A stretch of 64,000 nucleotides of DNA from Clostridium sp. (lineage in GTDB: Bacteria; Bacillota; Clostridia; Oscillospirales; Acutalibacteraceae), in NCBI GenBank assembly GCA_023663865.1, contig JAMPGU010000004.1, forward strand, positions 58,492 through 122,491, given 5' to 3'. This document shows, piece after piece, positions 36,672 to 44,243 of this stretch (position 1 is the first letter of the stretch; each line of letters starts with the position of its first letter). The position numbers were made by a program, and so were the translations under genes. The notes below the pieces were generated by a model that ran no database searches, was not told the origin of the DNA, and saw only the letters and a program-made list of their open reading frames with translations.

Positions 36672-36827
36672 ACTCCCTTGGAAAAGGAGTTGGAATACGG
36701 CAGTGTGTGAACAGTTCAGCACACTCGTAAAGCAGCTGAAATAATCAGCATCCGGACCATAATGGCTTTACAGAATATGAGTTAGAAGAAACTGAGTTTT
36801 ATGATTTTCATGAACTCGGTTTTTTTG
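36672..36827 (+). ncRNA. Candidate structured small RNA
   Basis: A predicted transcript of about 155 bases. It has a small hairpin (ACTCC 36672-36676 with GGAGT 36686-36690), a strong hairpin (AGTGTGTGAA 36702-36711 with TTCAgCACACT 36715-36725, loop CAG) and a terminator hairpin. Only very short frames occur. It could be an antisense or regulatory RNA of the mobilization genes, or part of the TIR module. It matches no RNA family I can name. Confidence 0.45.
36789..36827 (+). terminator. Terminator of the orphan transcript
   Basis: AAACTGAGTT (36789-36798) pairs with AACTCGGTTT (36813-36822), including one G-U pair, and is followed by a run of T. Confidence 0.75.
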
Positions 36828-36894
36828 TCCCCTAAAATTGATAACAAGGAGTGAATCTATGATTGCAGTATAACTATCCCTGTGGGGGATAGGC

Positions 36895-36985
36895 AAGCAT
36901 ATTGTTTGTATATACAAACAGAAATCGGGGAATCCCCGAACCCCTTTAAATTGTGACAGTGGTGTAATCCACAGAAAGAGAGGTA
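36895..36985 (+). other. Putative oriT region of the mobilizable element
   Basis: It contains the perfect 18-bp palindrome from 36903 to 36920 (TGTTTGTAT and its complement) and a GC-rich hairpin CGGGG-AAT-CCCCG at 36926-36938, followed by AACCCC. It sits directly upstream of mobC and the relaxase, where nick sites of MOBP elements lie. The nick position cannot be read from sequence alone. Confidence 0.5.
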
Positions 36986-37012
36986 TAAACCAAGGCAAAC
37001 AACAAAACAAAA

Positions 37013-37306
37013 ATGGTTGCAATGCGTTTTCGTGAAAGCGATTATAATGCAATCAAAAAGAAAGCTGATAAAGCTAATCTGAACTTTACTGAATTCGTTA
37101 CAAAATCTGCATTAGATAAACCGATAGTTATGATAGATGGTTTATCGGAAGTGTTGAAAGAGCAAAAAGCAATCGGAAGAAATCTGAATCAGCTTACTAT
37201 ACTTTGCAATATGGGCAAGATTGATTGTCCTGATTTAACCGAAATGATTAATCAGTATTCAGCAGTGTATGACCGTTTGAACGATATTACAGAGAGGTGC
37301 AGCTAA
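37013..37306 (+). CDS. MobC-like relaxosome accessory protein
   Basis: 97 residues with the MobC pattern: a basic MRFRESDYNAIKKKADKANL beta-helix start, then LKEQKAIGRNLNQLTILCNMG. It helps the relaxase at oriT. No ribosome site stands at a suitable distance from ATG 37013. The codon 21 bases upstream (36992) is AAG, in the frame, 8 bases after GAGAGG, where family members would have ATG; the start may be mutated. It ends 1 base before the relaxase ATG. Confidence 0.78.
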   Translation: MVAMRFRESDYNAIKKKADKANLNFTEFVTKSALDKPIVMIDGLSEVLKEQKAIGRNLNQLTILCNMGKIDCPDLTEMINQYSAVYDRLNDITERCS

Positions 37307-38359
37307 ATGGCAACCTTCACAGCAATATCAAACAAAACGCAAAATAGAACAGCAATGAGGAAAGTTCTGGACTATGTAATGCAGGACTACAAAACTGTGT
37401 ATAACGGAGTTAAATTAGTAAGCGGTCAAAACTGTATTCCGAATAGTGCTTACTCCGAATTTATGGCAACAAAGAATCAATGTGGCAAAGCAAGCGGTGT
37501 ATTCTTCAAACAGTATGTTCAATCATTCAAACCAAACACTGCAACACCCGAAATGATTCATCAAATAGGAATTGAAACAGCAAAATACTTTGATGGCTTT
37601 GAGGTTGTAGTAGCAACGCACATCGACAGAGATCACTGGCATAATCACTTTGTGGTAAACAGCGTAAACTGCGAAACAGGATTGAAAATCCAAATCAATG
37701 AAAAGGGTTTGGAAGATTTGAGAAATTACTCCGATAGTATATGTCAGAAGTTTGGTATTGAAACTCTGAAGCCATATACAAAACCTAAACAAAAGGCTAT
37801 GAATACAAGAGAATACAGAGCAGCAGAAAAAGGTCAGAGCTGGAAGTTCGCATTAATGGCTATGATAGACCAGGCAATGAAGCATTGCAGAACAAAAGAC
37901 GAATTCAGAAAATATATGAAACGATACGGATACGATGTCAAATGGCAGGACAACTACAAGTATATTACCTATACTTGTCCGAATAATATGAAGTGCCGCG
38001 ACATCAGATTACACGAAGAGAAATACAGAAAGGAGAACATGGAGCTTGAGTTTAGATTACGAGGAGCTCAAACGAAGGAACAGTACGAATATCAACAAAC
38101 TGCAGCAAACACTGAATATAACGATAATCGATCAGGAACTATGGCAGACACTGATAGATTTGAACGAGAACCAAGTGGAGATACTGGAAGATACCGCCGA
38201 CAAGAGTACAATGGTGAATCTATCACAGTTGATAACCAAAGAGATAAAGAAAGAGGTTCAATCTCAGAAGAACAGCTTGATGACAGAGATAACAGAATTA
38301 CAGAAACTGGTTGGGAAGATGAACGAGAATATCTCTTCAATGGAAAAGCAACTGAATAA
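37307..38359 (+). CDS. MOBP-type relaxase (shortened)
   Basis: Relaxase/mobilization nuclease that nicks oriT and leads DNA transfer. The metal triad is in THIDRDHWHNHFVVNSV (H105, H110, H112 and H114 region), and the N-terminus has the typical ATFTAISNKTQNR. It stops at TAA 38357-38359 after 350 residues. The same frame stays open to 38608 and encodes a C-terminus ending GLGQRDDDH, which resembles that of full-length relatives. The gene may therefore carry a nonsense mutation that leaves the catalytic domain intact. Confidence 0.85.
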   Translation: MATFTAISNKTQNRTAMRKVLDYVMQDYKTVYNGVKLVSGQNCIPNSAYSEFMATKNQCGKASGVFFKQYVQSFKPNTATPEMIHQIGIETAKYFDGFEVVVATHIDRDHWHNHFVVNSVNCETGLKIQINEKGLEDLRNYSDSICQKFGIETLKPYTKPKQKAMNTREYRAAEKGQSWKFALMAMIDQAMKHCRTKDEFRKYMKRYGYDVKWQDNYKYITYTCPNNMKCRDIRLHEEKYRKENMELEFRLRGAQTKEQYEYQQTAANTEYNDNRSGTMADTDRFEREPSGDTGRYRRQEYNGESITVDNQRDKERGSISEEQLDDRDNRITETGWEDEREYLFNGKATE

Positions 38360-38480
38360 AACGGACGATTTATCGGAGAAACTGAAAAAGAAATGGCTGC
38401 CGATACTGATTGGAGTACCGACAGCAATGCAAGCCCTATCCTTGACAGTTTATATGCTCTGGCAAGTGCTGCAGAAATAA
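38046..38480 (+). CDS. Nested coiled-coil/transmembrane mobilization protein
   Basis: 144 residues in a different frame inside and beyond the 3' part of the relaxase gene. The sequence is rich in Leu/Lys/Glu heptads (LITKEIKKEVQSQKNSLMTE, EITELQKLVGKMNENI) and ends with a transmembrane helix (LPILIGVPTAMQALSLTVYM). The start is TTG 38046 with AAGGAG about 10 bases upstream. Nested mob genes with coiled coils are known from ColE1-type plasmids (mbeB/mbeD inside mbeA), which supports a real gene. Function inferred. Confidence 0.6.
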   Translation: MSLDYEELKRRNSTNINKLQQTLNITIIDQELWQTLIDLNENQVEILEDTADKSTMVNLSQLITKEIKKEVQSQKNSLMTEITELQKLVGKMNENISSMEKQLNKTDDLSEKLKKKWLPILIGVPTAMQALSLTVYMLWQVLQK

Positions 38481-38608
38481 TACAAAAACCAATAACAAAA
38501 ACGCCTAGACAAAGTAAAAACAGAAAGAAAGGTCTTGGACAAAGAGATGATGACCACAGTGGAGATTATCAGAACAACAACGAACTCTACTACGGATCTT
38601 CTATGTAA
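38360..38608 (+). pseudogene. Detached C-terminal segment of the relaxase
   Basis: In frame with the relaxase after its TAA. About 82 codons encode SILDSLYALASAAEII-like helical sequence (here ASPILDSLYALASAAEII) and the ending KNRKKGLGQRDDDHSGD. An internal ATG at 38393 has no clear ribosome site. It is best read as the severed relaxase tail unless TAA readthrough occurs. Confidence 0.5.
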
Positions 38609-38730
38609 CAAAAGTCCTGCCGATACTAAATCGGCAAGCAGAAAGGATAATATGATAACAATAATTACTAATAAAATAAATAATTCAAGATAGGAGTGAT
38701 ATAGAAAACTAATAAAAGTACTGTTGCCCT

Positions 38731-38862
38731 ATGGCAACAGAAAAAAACAATATTCCGAATTATGAATTAGAAAAACTTGCAAAATTTTTACTACCACAAA
38801 TTCGAGAAGATTTTGAAAAGTGGAAACAAAAACAAATGAAGTTGGAAGATAATTCTAAATGA
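38731..38862 (+). CDS. Small 43-residue protein of the mobilization region
   Basis: ATG at 38731 to TGA at 38860-38862; starts MATEKNNIPNYELEKLAKFL and is rich in Lys and Glu. No strong ribosome site is near the ATG. Short acidic/basic proteins of this style are common behind relaxase genes in Firmicutes mobile elements. Coding status is moderate. Confidence 0.4.
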   Translation: MATEKNNIPNYELEKLAKFLLPQIREDFEKWKQKQMKLEDNSK

Positions 38863-38870
38863 TATCAAAT

Positions 38871-38898
38871 AAGGCAGAGAGTTGACACTTTCTGCCTT
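38871..38898. terminator. Weak hairpin between convergent genes
   Basis: AAGGCAGA (38871-38878) pairs with TCTGCCTT (38891-38898) around a 12-base loop. No good T-run follows on either strand, so termination is uncertain. Confidence 0.35.
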
Positions 38899-38903
38899 CA
38901 AAA

Positions 38904-39659
38904 CTAATTTCTATAAAACACATTTTCAATATCCTGAGCATTCATAATAACACACGGAGTTTCTGTTGAATTTTCTTGTAAAATAGGTAAATAAAAAACT
39001 GCGAACTGAACATTTCCAATTTCATGTATATCTATTAATTTCTTCAATTGATACTGCGATACTCCTCTAATACAATAATTATCCTTATCAACATATTTAT
39101 TTAATACCACATCTGCTAACTTAGGAGAGAAAAACAATGGTATTGTTGGTCTATCTTTTACAATCGATAAATATGTTCCTGTCACATTATCGTTTTTAAT
39201 TTCCATAATAGTCCAAAACGGATCGCCTACTTCAGATTCGTCTGGTAAAAAACCTTTTTTAATAATACCAGCTATTAATTCGTTCATTTTTGGTAAGTCT
39301 TCAACAGTTAATAATTTTATACCATGTGATTTAGCAAATTTTTCACATCCACTTTGAAATCCTGATTTTGAAACAAAAATACCTAAAGTATTACCAAACC
39401 CTATATCTTTAATCTTAGAGGAAAAATCTCTAATTTCTTTAATTTCAACTTTATTTTTCCAATCTTTACATTCAATCACAACTCTACAATCAATATTCAA
39501 ATGCCTATACTCATAAAAAACATCAAATTCATTAGTTGAACCACTCATTCCTTTAATAGTAACATTAGTTGAAACAATTGCATGTTTAAAATCATTAAGT
39601 TCTAATAATTTTTCATAAACATATTTAACAAAAGATTCTAATTTTTTACCTTTCTTCAT
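38904..39659 (-). CDS. Mrr-type restriction endonuclease-like protein
   Basis: 251 residues. The N-terminal domain carries a PD-(D/E)xK site: NEFDVFYEY, then VVIECKDWKNKVEIKEIRDF. This is the arrangement of Mrr_cat enzymes, which cleave modified or foreign DNA. The C-terminal half is unrecognised. It is the last gene before ssrA, on the same strand, and AT-rich, so it probably belongs to the island inserted downstream of ssrA. Confidence 0.72.
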   Translation of the reverse strand: MKKGKKLESFVKYVYEKLLELNDFKHAIVSTNVTIKGMSGSTNEFDVFYEYRHLNIDCRVVIECKDWKNKVEIKEIRDFSSKIKDIGFGNTLGIFVSKSGFQSGCEKFAKSHGIKLLTVEDLPKMNELIAGIIKKGFLPDESEVGDPFWTIMEIKNDNVTGTYLSIVKDRPTIPLFFSPKLADVVLNKYVDKDNYCIRGVSQYQLKKLIDIHEIGNVQFAVFYLPILQENSTETPCVIMNAQDIENVFYRN

Positions 39660-39675
39660 ACTATACTCCTTTAAT

Positions 39676-39723
39676 TAAAACAGAAAATCCGAAACAGTTA
39701 CCTATTATAACAAGTTTCGGATT
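39676..39723 (-). terminator. Terminator of ssrA
   Basis: AATCCGAAAC (39686-39695) pairs with GTTTCGGATT (39714-39723). On the minus strand it is followed by TTTTCTGTTTT. Confidence 0.8.
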
Positions 39724-39732
39724 ATTCCTTGC

Positions 39733-40084
39733 TGGTGGAGGCGATGGGAATCGAACCCATGTCCAAAATCATCTTGCCAAGGGCTCTACGAGTGTAGTTT
39801 GTCATTTAAGATTCCTCTCAGCCAACGGCGGCAAACAGCCTTTGGCCTACAGTATCCTCTATTACCTGATGAAAGCCGAGGAAATCAATCATTCATGTTC
39901 GCCACTAAGTCGATGCCCAAGCTGCAGCCGTGGCACTATGCAGCAGGACACAAGCCGCTAATTAAGCAGCAAGAGCAACTGATTCTGTTTTGTCAGTTCA
40001 TTTTAAGTTGTTACTTTTTAAGTGGTGCAACTCCACTACTCGCTGACCAAGGTTCAACAACCCTGTCGAAAGCCTTTCGCCCCC
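39733..40084 (-). ncRNA. ssrA: tmRNA
   Basis: The minus strand starts GGGGGCGAAAGG and ends GGTTCGATTCCCATCGCC-TCCACCA. The acceptor stem pairs GGGGGCG with CGCCTCC, and the T-arm and encoded CCA are present; total about 352 bases. The tag frame is at 39994-39962 and reads DKTESVALAA followed by TAA, with the resume codon probably GAC (or ACT just before it). It rescues stalled ribosomes with SmpB, whose gene lies 5 bases upstream. Confidence 0.95.
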
Positions 40085-40089
40085 ATATA

Positions 40090-40560
40090 TTAATATCTCT
40101 CTTTAAACTCACGTTCTATGGTTCTGTCGGCTGATTTTTTTGCCTCAACAGCACGTTTATCATAAAGCTTTTTACCCTTACAAAGTCCGATTTCCAGTTT
40201 TGCCCGACCTTTATAAATATAAAGGCTCAGAGGAATAATAGACAGACCCTGCTGCTGAGATTGTCCAAACAGCTTCATAATTTCTTTTTTATGAAGAAGC
40301 AGACGTTTTTTTCTCATAGGGTCGCGATTAAATCTGTTACCCATTTCATATGGAGAAATATGCATACCAATCGCAAACATTTCACCACCATCAACTGAAC
40401 AGAAGCTATCCTTCAAGTTCACCCTGCCGTTCCTGACAGACTTGATTTCCGTACCAAAGAGTTCAATACCTGCCTCATAGGTTTCAAGTACAAAATAGTC
40501 GTGATAGGCCTTTTTATTATTGGCAATTATCTGCTTTTCATTCTTACTCAAGTCTATCAC
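40090..40560 (-). CDS. smpB: SsrA-binding protein SmpB
   Basis: 156 residues. Binds tmRNA and brings it to stalled ribosomes. Typical segments are NKKAYHDYFVLETYEAGIEL, GTEIKSVRNGRVNLKDSF, and the basic C-terminal tail after KLYDKRAVEAKKSADRTIER. It is adjacent to ssrA and follows recR on the same strand. Confidence 0.96.
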   Translation of the reverse strand: MIDLSKNEKQIIANNKKAYHDYFVLETYEAGIELFGTEIKSVRNGRVNLKDSFCSVDGGEMFAIGMHISPYEMGNRFNRDPMRKKRLLLHKKEIMKLFGQSQQQGLSIIPLSLYIYKGRAKLEIGLCKGKKLYDKRAVEAKKSADRTIEREFKERY

Positions 40561-40584
40561 TCCCTTACAAATAACTTACATTAA

Positions 40585-41184
40585 CTATATCAGACTTCTT
40601 CCCTCTAATGCGCGGGAAAGGGTCACCTCGTCTGCATACTCTAAATCCGCACCTACAGGCACACCATAAGCCAGTCGGCTCACGGTAATTCCCATCGGCT
40701 TTAATAGTCGGCTGATATACATTGCAGTTGCCTCTCCCTCAACGGTGGGATTGGTTGCCATAATAACCTCATCCACTGTATCATCTCCGAGTCTGGCAAC
40801 AAGCTCCTTAATCCTGATTTGGTCAGGGCCAACATTATCCATTGGAGAAATTGCCCCATGAAGCACATGATATGTACCGTTATACTCGTGTGTACGCTCA
40901 ATCGCAGCAACATCACGGGGATCCTCAACAACGCAGATAACACTCTTATCTCTGGTACTGCTTTTGCATATCGGACACAAATCATCGTCAGCAAGGTCAC
41001 AGCATACACTGCACTGCTTAATTTTGGTATGTGCATCGGTAATCGCCTGCGCAAATTCTCTTGCCTGCTCATCGCTTAACCCTAAAACATAAAAAGCCAT
41101 ACGCTGTGCCGTTTTATGCCCAATGCCCTGCATACGTTCAAACTGGTCTATTAAATTTTGAAGCGGTGCAAGATTAAATCCCAT
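40585..41184 (-). CDS. recR: Recombination protein RecR
   Basis: 199 residues. RecR works with RecF/RecO in loading RecA. It has the N-terminal helix-hairpin-helix (RMQGIGHKTAQRMAFYVL), a four-cysteine zinc finger (CSVCCDLADDDLCPIC), the Toprim domain (VICVVEDPRDVAAIERT) and the C-terminal Walker B-like end. It belongs to the dnaX-ybaB-recR cluster but is separated from ybaB by a palindromic repeat. Confidence 0.96.
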   Translation of the reverse strand: MGFNLAPLQNLIDQFERMQGIGHKTAQRMAFYVLGLSDEQAREFAQAITDAHTKIKQCSVCCDLADDDLCPICKSSTRDKSVICVVEDPRDVAAIERTHEYNGTYHVLHGAISPMDNVGPDQIRIKELVARLGDDTVDEVIMATNPTVEGEATAMYISRLLKPMGITVSRLAYGVPVGADLEYADEVTLSRALEGRSLI

Positions 41185-41239
41185 AAGTACCTCGAAATTT
41201 TAAGCTTAATAATTAAATAAATACAAAATATAAAATCAG

Positions 41240-41346
41240 CAGATTTTTTCGTTAGGCAAGGCTTTGATAAAATTTTGACGACGGGAGCATATATAAATAT
41301 GTGACCGAGCAAAATTTTATCAATAACGCAGCATAACGGAAAATGC
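41240..41346. repeat. Large imperfect palindrome (REP-like element)
   Basis: Inner arms TGATAAAATTTTG (41264-41276) and CAAAATTTTATCA (41310-41322) are exact complements. Outer arms ATTTTTTCGTTA (41243-41254) and TAACGGAAAAT (41334-41344) also pair. The 33-base centre contains GACGGGAGCAT. It fills the gap between ybaB and recR. The structure resembles dispersed intergenic repeats of Clostridia, but only one copy is seen in this window. Confidence 0.6.
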
Positions 41347-41351
41347 GACTT

Positions 41352-41696
41352 TTAAAGGCCGGGGATGTTCAGACCGCCTGTAACCTTTTCCAGCTCTCTC
41401 TCGGACTCTTCGTCTATCTGTCTGACTGCCTCGTTGAAGGCTGCAACCAGCATATCCTCCAGCATTTCAACATCATCCGGATCAACCACCTCAGGATTAA
41501 GTCCGATTGACTGAACCTCGTGATTACCCTTAATTGTAATCTCTACCATTCCGCCGCCGGAGGTAACGGTATAATCCTTCTCCTCCAGCTCTGCCTTTTT
41601 GTTTTCAATATCCTCTTGCATTTTCTGAGCCTGGCGAATCATACTTTGCATATTCTGCGGTCCGCCGCCCATTCCCTTTGGAAGTCTTGCTTTCAT
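41352..41696 (-). CDS. YbaB/EbfC nucleoid-associated protein
   Basis: 114 residues. A DNA-binding dimer of unknown precise role. It has the typical KGMGGGPQNMQSMIRQAQKM start, the core VTSGGGMVEITIKGNHEVQS and ends GGLNIPGL. It lies 24 bases after dnaX and is probably cotranscribed. Confidence 0.93.
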   Translation of the reverse strand: MKARLPKGMGGGPQNMQSMIRQAQKMQEDIENKKAELEEKDYTVTSGGGMVEITIKGNHEVQSIGLNPEVVDPDDVEMLEDMLVAAFNEAVRQIDEESERELEKVTGGLNIPGL

Positions 41697-41720
41697 AATC
41701 GTTCTCCTATATTTTTAATT

Positions 41721-43418
41721 TTATTCAAAATTTATTTTTATACTGCCCTGTGCCTGGTTAATAAAATCCTCCAGCAGGTCTCTCTTTTTTCCGTCTCCGG
41801 CTTTTTTCTTGGCAACTGCTAATTTAAGCATTCTGCCGGTCAATTCAAATACAGCCTGCTTAATTGCCTTTGAATGTGTCGGAATTTTAATAAATTCCTT
41901 TATGGTCGGATTGGGGCTGTCGATAACAAAATGCTCACCGACTATGCTTGCATTTGAACCATTGAGCACACCAAACAGAGCTATATCTGTTCTGTGAATA
42001 GTATCCATAAATTCAGCCCATTGATCAAACTCCGAGCTTTGATTTTGCACCGGCTCGGCAGCTTCATTTACAATAGGTTTTATGCTCTCTGTTTCTGCCG
42101 GAATATTTTCTTCCTGCTTAGGTATCGGTTGGATTTGCTCTTCATTCTCAATTTGACTTTGACGAACGTCATTTACCTGCTGAACAGCATTACTCCTCTG
42201 CACATCATATTTTTCTTCTGCATCAGTTTCACTTGGCAAAGCTGCCGTCTGTGCCGGCTGAACGGAAACAACACCGCGCTTAACTGCATTTTCCAGACTT
42301 GCCAGTCTGTCTAATATTGCCTGATTTGACTCGTCCAGCTTAGGCTCACAAAGCTTAATAAAGGACATTTCCATTTCAATTCTGGAATTTGCCCCTGCCT
42401 TAATTTTTGTCAGTGCAGCTTGGAACAAATCAAGTCCGTATATTATATTTTCAATTGTGAATTTTTTTGCACCATCGACAATGGAATTGTACTCATCATC
42501 CGTGCAGATAATAAGCTCTCTGCTTTTTTTCACCGTTTTAACGATAAGAAAATTTCTGAAATGATTAATCATTTCAACACAGAGGCGTTCCATATCATAG
42601 CTGTTCTGATACAATCCTGATAACAAATCAATCGCTGTTGCACTATCACGATTTGAAATACAGTCTGTAAACTGATGAAGCACCTCTCTGCCGGCAAGTC
42701 CTGCCACCTGAGACACAAGCGCACTTGTAATCTCTCTGCTGCGGCTTGCACATTGGTCAAGTATCGAAAGTCCGTCACGAAGAGCACCATCTGCAATACG
42801 TGCAATAAGAATCGCCGCATCGTCATTCAGCGACATATTCTCCATAGCGGCAACCTCTTTCAGCCTTACAGCCATCGTTTCCGGCTGAATGCGTTTAAAG
42901 TCAAAGCGCTGACAGCGTGACAAAATTGTTGCCGGGAGCTTATGAACCTCGGTCGTAGCAAGAATAAATATTACGTGAGCCGGCGGCTCTTCAAGCGTTT
43001 TAAGCAGAGCATTAAATGCACCGGTTGAGAGCATATGCACCTCATCAATAATATAAACTCTGAATCTGCCGCGGGTAGGCGTATAGTTGGCTTCCTCACG
43101 CAGATCACGAATATTATCTACACCATTGTTAGAGGCAGCATCAATCTCCACCACGTCATATATGGTTCCGGTGTCAAGTCCTTTGCAAACCTCACATTCA
43201 TTGCAAGGCTCGCCATCTTCTGTGTGTTCACAGTTTACAGCCTTAGCCATAATTTTAGCACAGGTGGTTTTACCTGTTCCGCGGGAGCCTGTAAACAAAT
43301 AAGCATGAGAAATTCGATTCTCTTTAATCTCATTCTTCAAGGTAGAGATAACATGATCTTGTCCATATACATCGCAGAAATTCTTAGGACGATATTTTCT
43401 ATATAAAACCTGATACAT
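41721..43418 (-). CDS. dnaX: DNA polymerase III subunit gamma/tau
   Basis: Clamp-loader ATPase of 565 residues. It has Walker A (FTGSRGTGKTTCAKIMAKAV), a four-cysteine zinc module (CEHTEDGEPCNECEVC), Walker B/DExH (VYIIDEVHML) and sensor 1 (FILATTEVHKLPATI). Domain III spans about 240-370, followed by a Gln/Glu-rich linker and a small C-terminal domain. I see no clear slippery site for a gamma frameshift. The ribosome site is GGGAG. It is directly downstream of the SRP RNA gene. Confidence 0.96.
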   Translation of the reverse strand: MYQVLYRKYRPKNFCDVYGQDHVISTLKNEIKENRISHAYLFTGSRGTGKTTCAKIMAKAVNCEHTEDGEPCNECEVCKGLDTGTIYDVVEIDAASNNGVDNIRDLREEANYTPTRGRFRVYIIDEVHMLSTGAFNALLKTLEEPPAHVIFILATTEVHKLPATILSRCQRFDFKRIQPETMAVRLKEVAAMENMSLNDDAAILIARIADGALRDGLSILDQCASRSREITSALVSQVAGLAGREVLHQFTDCISNRDSATAIDLLSGLYQNSYDMERLCVEMINHFRNFLIVKTVKKSRELIICTDDEYNSIVDGAKKFTIENIIYGLDLFQAALTKIKAGANSRIEMEMSFIKLCEPKLDESNQAILDRLASLENAVKRGVVSVQPAQTAALPSETDAEEKYDVQRSNAVQQVNDVRQSQIENEEQIQPIPKQEENIPAETESIKPIVNEAAEPVQNQSSEFDQWAEFMDTIHRTDIALFGVLNGSNASIVGEHFVIDSPNPTIKEFIKIPTHSKAIKQAVFELTGRMLKLAVAKKKAGDGKKRDLLEDFINQAQGSIKINFE

Positions 43419-43455
43419 ATTAACTCTCCCGCTTTACTAAAACTAAAAGGCAGAA

Positions 43456-43604
43456 GCTGCTTATTTCATAATGTAACGCACAGACTTGTCTGAGGCACAC
43501 AGAAAAATCCACTTATTGCTGCTCGGTTCCCCGCCTGACAAGGTTCGTAGCATTCCGTCGCACAGGGCCCATACGCTACATTATGAAATAAGGACACACC
43601 CCTA
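43456..43604 (-). ncRNA. ffs: Signal recognition particle RNA (small bacterial type)
   Basis: The minus strand folds into one long rod: CTTATTTCATAATGTA (43592-43577) pairs with TTACATTATGAAATAAG near 43476-43460. The apical SRP54-binding domain shows GTCAGG, then CGGGGAACCG as apical loop region, then AGCAGC. The ends are approximate. It is transcribed from the promoter at 43619-43647 and lies just upstream of dnaX, as in many Firmicutes. Confidence 0.9.
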
Positions 43605-43618
43605 CCTTTAGTACAATT

Positions 43619-43647
43619 ATTATATATAATTAAAATCTCAAAGTCAA
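43619..43647 (-). promoter_or_regulatory. Promoter of ffs (and probably dnaX)
   Basis: Minus strand TTGACT (43647-43642), a 17-bp spacer and TATAAT (43624-43619). Predicted transcription start is near 43612. Confidence 0.8.
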
Positions 43648-43652
43648 GTGTT

Positions 43653-44159
43653 TTACTTTGAAATAAGAACCTTTTGGATTTCACCATAATAAATATAGTG
43701 ATAATCGTTCTCCGGATACCACTTATCGTCAATCGTATCATCAATGAATTCTGAGGGATTAAACTTGCTTTTTGCAGACTTTTTGCAAACGAAAACGATT
43801 TCTGCCTCATCAAAAAACGGAGCATTCTCGCTGAAGTTAGGTGTCAATGCACATTCCTTCGCCTTGTCAACCTCTCTGCCGCTTTTAGAACCGCAAATGC
43901 CGTGAATTTGATTTTTCATCTCAGACGGATAAAAGCTGACAGTGAAATAATCATTTGCATTTAAAAACTCCTCTGTATATCTCGGGGGACGGATATAAAC
44001 CGTTGCCATATCCTTACCCCAAAGCTCACCAACAGCACCCCAGGATACCGTCATCATATTAAAGCCTTTTTCTGTTCCTGCAGTAACTAAGCCCCATCTG
44101 TTTTTAAACAAATCTACAGTATTACAGCTAAGCTCTGTCATACCAATCTCTCTAAACAT
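43653..44159 (-). CDS. Flavin reductase-like protein
   Basis: 168 residues of the flavin reductase-like (DIM6/NTAB) family, which binds FMN in a split beta-barrel. Typical parts are WGLVTAGTEKGFNMMTVSWG, ATVYIRPPRYTEEFL and NDYFTVSFYP. The physiological partner is unknown. It is a single gene with a ribosome site GAGGTG; a terminator-like hairpin precedes it on the 5' side. Confidence 0.82.
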   Translation of the reverse strand: MFREIGMTELSCNTVDLFKNRWGLVTAGTEKGFNMMTVSWGAVGELWGKDMATVYIRPPRYTEEFLNANDYFTVSFYPSEMKNQIHGICGSKSGREVDKAKECALTPNFSENAPFFDEAEIVFVCKKSAKSKFNPSEFIDDTIDDKWYPENDYHYIYYGEIQKVLISK

Positions 44160-44213
44160 ATGTATATCACCTCATAAATAAATATAACAGCAAACTATAT
44201 TTTATGCCAAATA

Positions 44214-44238
44214 AATAAGGAGCAAATGCTCCTTACTT
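44214..44238 (-). terminator. Terminator of the SCP2-like gene
   Basis: TAAGGAGCA (44216-44224) pairs with TGCTCCTTA (44227-44235); the minus strand then reads TTTATTT. Confidence 0.65.
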
Positions 44239-44243
44239 AAATA

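Noticed and set aside
36672..36827. Retron-type RNA as explanation for the structured transcript
   Set aside because: No reverse transcriptase gene is present anywhere near it, so a retron is not supported.
36768..37052. 94-codon minus-strand frame across the oriT-like region
   Set aside because: It covers the terminator and palindromes, has no ribosome site and gives aromatic-rich sequence without family resemblance.
39733..40084. Element boundary marked by a duplicated ssrA 3' end
   Set aside because: I looked for a second copy of the GGGAATCGAACCCATG segment and found none in the window; no att site can be claimed.
41721..43418. Programmed frameshift in dnaX producing gamma
   Set aside because: Only a short A-run near the 3' end (in the KKKAG-type region) is seen, without a stop in the shifted frame at a suitable place or a stimulating hairpin.
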